Origin: Planctomycetota bacterium
Lineage (GTDB): Bacteria > Planctomycetota > UBA11346
NCBI GenBank assembly: GCA_024641365.1
Contig: JAHEDF010000135.1
Coordinates: 1 to 9,143 of the forward strand
DNA length: 9,143 nt
Direction of reading: 5' to 3'
A model generated the notes under the pieces. It had not been told where the DNA came from. It saw only the letters and a list, made by a program, of their open reading frames with translations, and made no database searches. Below, in pieces: positions 7,717 to 9,143 of the stretch. Numbering within the stretch: position 1 is the stretch's first letter; the number at the start of each line of letters is the position of its first letter. The position numbers were made by a program, and so were the translations under genes.

Positions 7717-8658
7717 CGGTTTGCGGAACCAATGGTCACCAAATAAACGGATGGCGTCACCAAGATGTTGGCGAAGAAAACCTTCGAGTACGTCGTACCC
7801 ATTTGCGGCGAGGCGCAAGACAGCACCATCAGCCAATGGGCTCGCACTCACCAATAAATCTGCCTGTTTTTCAACTGGCTGTGCTCGGTGCCAAGTGAGT
7901 AATGTTTTTGCCGCATGAGCACAACGCGGGCCTAATAAGACGACGGTACAAAGTGCATGAAACCGACCCATGCGTTCGACTAATGGTCTATGATTGTGAT
8001 GGTGTAATCGCATGGCGTCATGCATTAAGCATGTGCCATTTCGCGTAATGTGATTGAGACTTTCGTAATGTGTAAATGCCCAGCGTTCAGAGCGAGCAGC
8101 GCGACCGCTGGTTAACGGATCGAATAAAACCAATGACGCATCATCAGCTAATGTTATGTGTTGTTGTTGCTGGTAATTACTACCCGCAAAACACGTGACG
8201 GGATCTGGTATGACGCCAAAGAGAGCACCACTGTGCACCTGCACGTCTAATTTTTGACTGGCTAATAATTTTTCATCGCTGCGATACACTTTTGTTGATG
8301 CTTGTGTGCCAATCGCCAAGGTCGCGCCGGCCTCAACGCGAGCAGATAAATGAATGTGATCACCAGCAACTAAACCGCCGCCAAAAGTCGATGCGAATGC
8401 CCATACACACGATCCACGAGGCGATGGCACTAATAATTTTAATGGGGCATGCGCATTAATTACCACGGCAGAAGATTGCTTATCCACGAGCGACACATGC
8501 AAATGACCACGACCAAATCGTGTTTCGCTTTGTAGTGGTGATGAATCTACAAGAGCTGAATTATGCGTTAGTAGTTCGCTGCCCATGGTCATGGCAGGGT
8601 GGGGCGCTTTAAGTGGTGTGCTGCCAGACACAGTGCTGTGACGGTGGAAGGCCATCAC
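7714..8658 (-). CDS. ureD: Urease accessory protein UreD
   Basis: UreD (UreH) docks on apo-urease and, with UreF and UreG, forms the route by which nickel reaches the active site. Counted from GTG at 8658, this 314-residue protein shows [10 protein letters not shown] (91-100), QASTKVYRS (119-127), [16 protein letters not shown] (149-164) and DPLTSGR (180-186), all diagnostic. The wording '[10 protein letters not shown]', 'STKVYRS' and 'PDPVTCF' is closer to what I recall of plant UreD than to Klebsiella UreD. Similarity starts only near residue 47 ([10 protein letters not shown]), so there is an N-terminal extension of unknown purpose, unless Met23 or Met25 is the true start. Possible starts are GTG 8658 (GTGA overlap with the urtE stop) or ATG 8655 (TGATG overlap); both imply coupling to the urea transporter gene. 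Confidence 0.95.
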   Translation of the reverse strand: MMAFHRHSTVSGSTPLKAPHPAMTMGSELLTHNSALVDSSPLQSETRFGRGHLHVSLVDKQSSAVVINAHAPLKLLVPSPRGSCVWAFASTFGGGLVAGDHIHLSARVEAGATLAIGTQASTKVYRSDEKLLASQKLDVQVHSGALFGVIPDPVTCFAGSNYQQQQHITLADDASLVLFDPLTSGRAARSERWAFTHYESLNHITRNGTCLMHDAMRLHHHNHRPLVERMGRFHALCTVVLLGPRCAHAAKTLLTWHRAQPVEKQADLLVSASPLADGAVLRLAANGYDVLEGFLRQHLGDAIRLFGDHWFRKP

Positions 8659-9143
8659 ACGCTCAGATGTTTGCTCACATGCTCGTCACTTAAATCGGCA
8701 CAGGCGCCATTCGCCACGACTTGTCCGCGATTCATAATATAAAATTGTGAGCCAAATTCTTTGACAAAATCTAAATATTGTTCCACCAAGACAACGGTCA
8801 TATTCCGTTCGGTTACTAAACGTCGCAGTACTAAACCAATTTCATGAATAATATTTGGTTGAATACCTTCGGTGGGCTCATCGAGTAACAGGACCTGCGG
8901 ATTTCCCGCCAAGGCGCGCGCAATTGCCAATTGTTGCTGTTGTCCACCGGATAAATCACCACCCATACGATTTTCAAAACTCTTTAATATGGGGAACATT
9001 TTGAAGAGCTCTTCAGGAATAGTGCTTTGTTTATCGGTACGTGCTTCCAGACCGATACGAATATTATCAGCAACGGTTAATTTTGGAAAAATATCACGTC
9101 CTTGCGGAACCAGCGCGAGCCCTTTTTTAGCGCGTTTGTGAGC
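8655..9143 (-). CDS. urtE: Urea ABC transporter ATP-binding protein UrtE, C-terminal 162 residues (runs off the right edge)
   Basis: One of the two ATPases of the UrtABCDE urea importer, a branched-chain amino-acid-type (HAAT family) ABC transporter; it acts on the cytoplasmic face of the membrane. The frame is open to the window edge, so the gene starts to the right and Walker A is not seen. In window residue numbers, GLALVPQGRDIFPKLTV (8-24) is the UrtE/LivF-type Q-loop region, LSGGQ (64-68) the ABC signature, VLLLDEPTEG (84-93) Walker B, and later VVLVEQYLDFVKEF. The 'VEQYLDF' wording and the neighbouring urease genes favour UrtE over LivF. Its stop TGA overlaps the ureD start, which places urea uptake and urease in one transcription unit. 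urtA-urtD are expected just beyond the right edge. Confidence 0.93.
   Translation of the reverse strand, partial: AHKRAKKGLALVPQGRDIFPKLTVADNIRIGLEARTDKQSTIPEELFKMFPILKSFENRMGGDLSGGQQQQLAIARALAGNPQVLLLDEPTEGIQPNIIHEIGLVLRRLVTERNMTVVLVEQYLDFVKEFGSQFYIMNRGQVVANGACADLSDEHVSKHLSV

Noticed and set aside
7707..7847. Upstream extension of ureAB to ATG 7847
   Set aside because: The extra 47 residues would lie within ureD in another frame and match nothing. ATG 7706 has a clear ribosome site and the canonical UreA start.
1..9143. CRISPR array, tRNA, rRNA, transposase or phage genes
   Set aside because: No regularly spaced repeats, RNA gene signatures or mobile-element proteins were seen; the only repeat is the inverted-repeat element at 2559-2702.

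Overview
This is a bacterial chromosomal window of moderate GC with compact, mostly leftward genes. The taxon cannot be fixed from the sequence. The FHA-GAF-AAA+ regulator, the style of the PilT start and an intergenic inverted repeat of the 'CAGAGGACGCAGAGG' type would fit the Planctomycetota/Verrucomicrobiota/Lentisphaerota group. That is a guess from memory, not a placement.

Layout. 1-330 (minus) is the start of a PilT-type retraction ATPase that leaves the window on the left. After a divergent gap, 566-2452 (plus) encodes a stand-alone FHA-GAF-AAA+-Fis transcriptional regulator that lacks the GAFTGA loop of sigma-54 activators. A strong Shine-Dalgarno and a six-codon in-frame mini-ORF lie just upstream of it. 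The convergent gap 2453-2729 holds a roughly 144-bp MITE-like inverted repeat and a weak hairpin. From 9143 back to 2730, everything is on the minus strand and tightly packed: urtE (3' part), ureD, a fused ureAB, ureC, ureF, ureG and an AraC-family regulator.

How it works together. UrtE is an ATPase of the UrtABCDE urea importer; the rest of that operon should lie to the right of the window. The urtE stop overlaps the ureD start, so uptake and hydrolysis are linked. UreAB and UreC form the nickel urease, with all metal-binding and catalytic residues present. UreD, UreF and UreG are the GTP-dependent nickel-insertion chaperones. No ureE, the usual nickel metallochaperone, is present: ureC and ureF are 3 bp apart. 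UreG instead has histidine-rich ends, and UreD, UreF and UreG read much more like the plant accessory proteins than like the Klebsiella-type set. The AraC-family gene starts 5 bp after ureG and is a candidate local regulator, loosely analogous to UreR but placed at the tail of the operon.

Best leads: the UreE-less, plant-like urease maturation set with a His-rich UreG; the GAFTGA-less regulator with its upstream mini-ORF; and the operon-tail AraC regulator.
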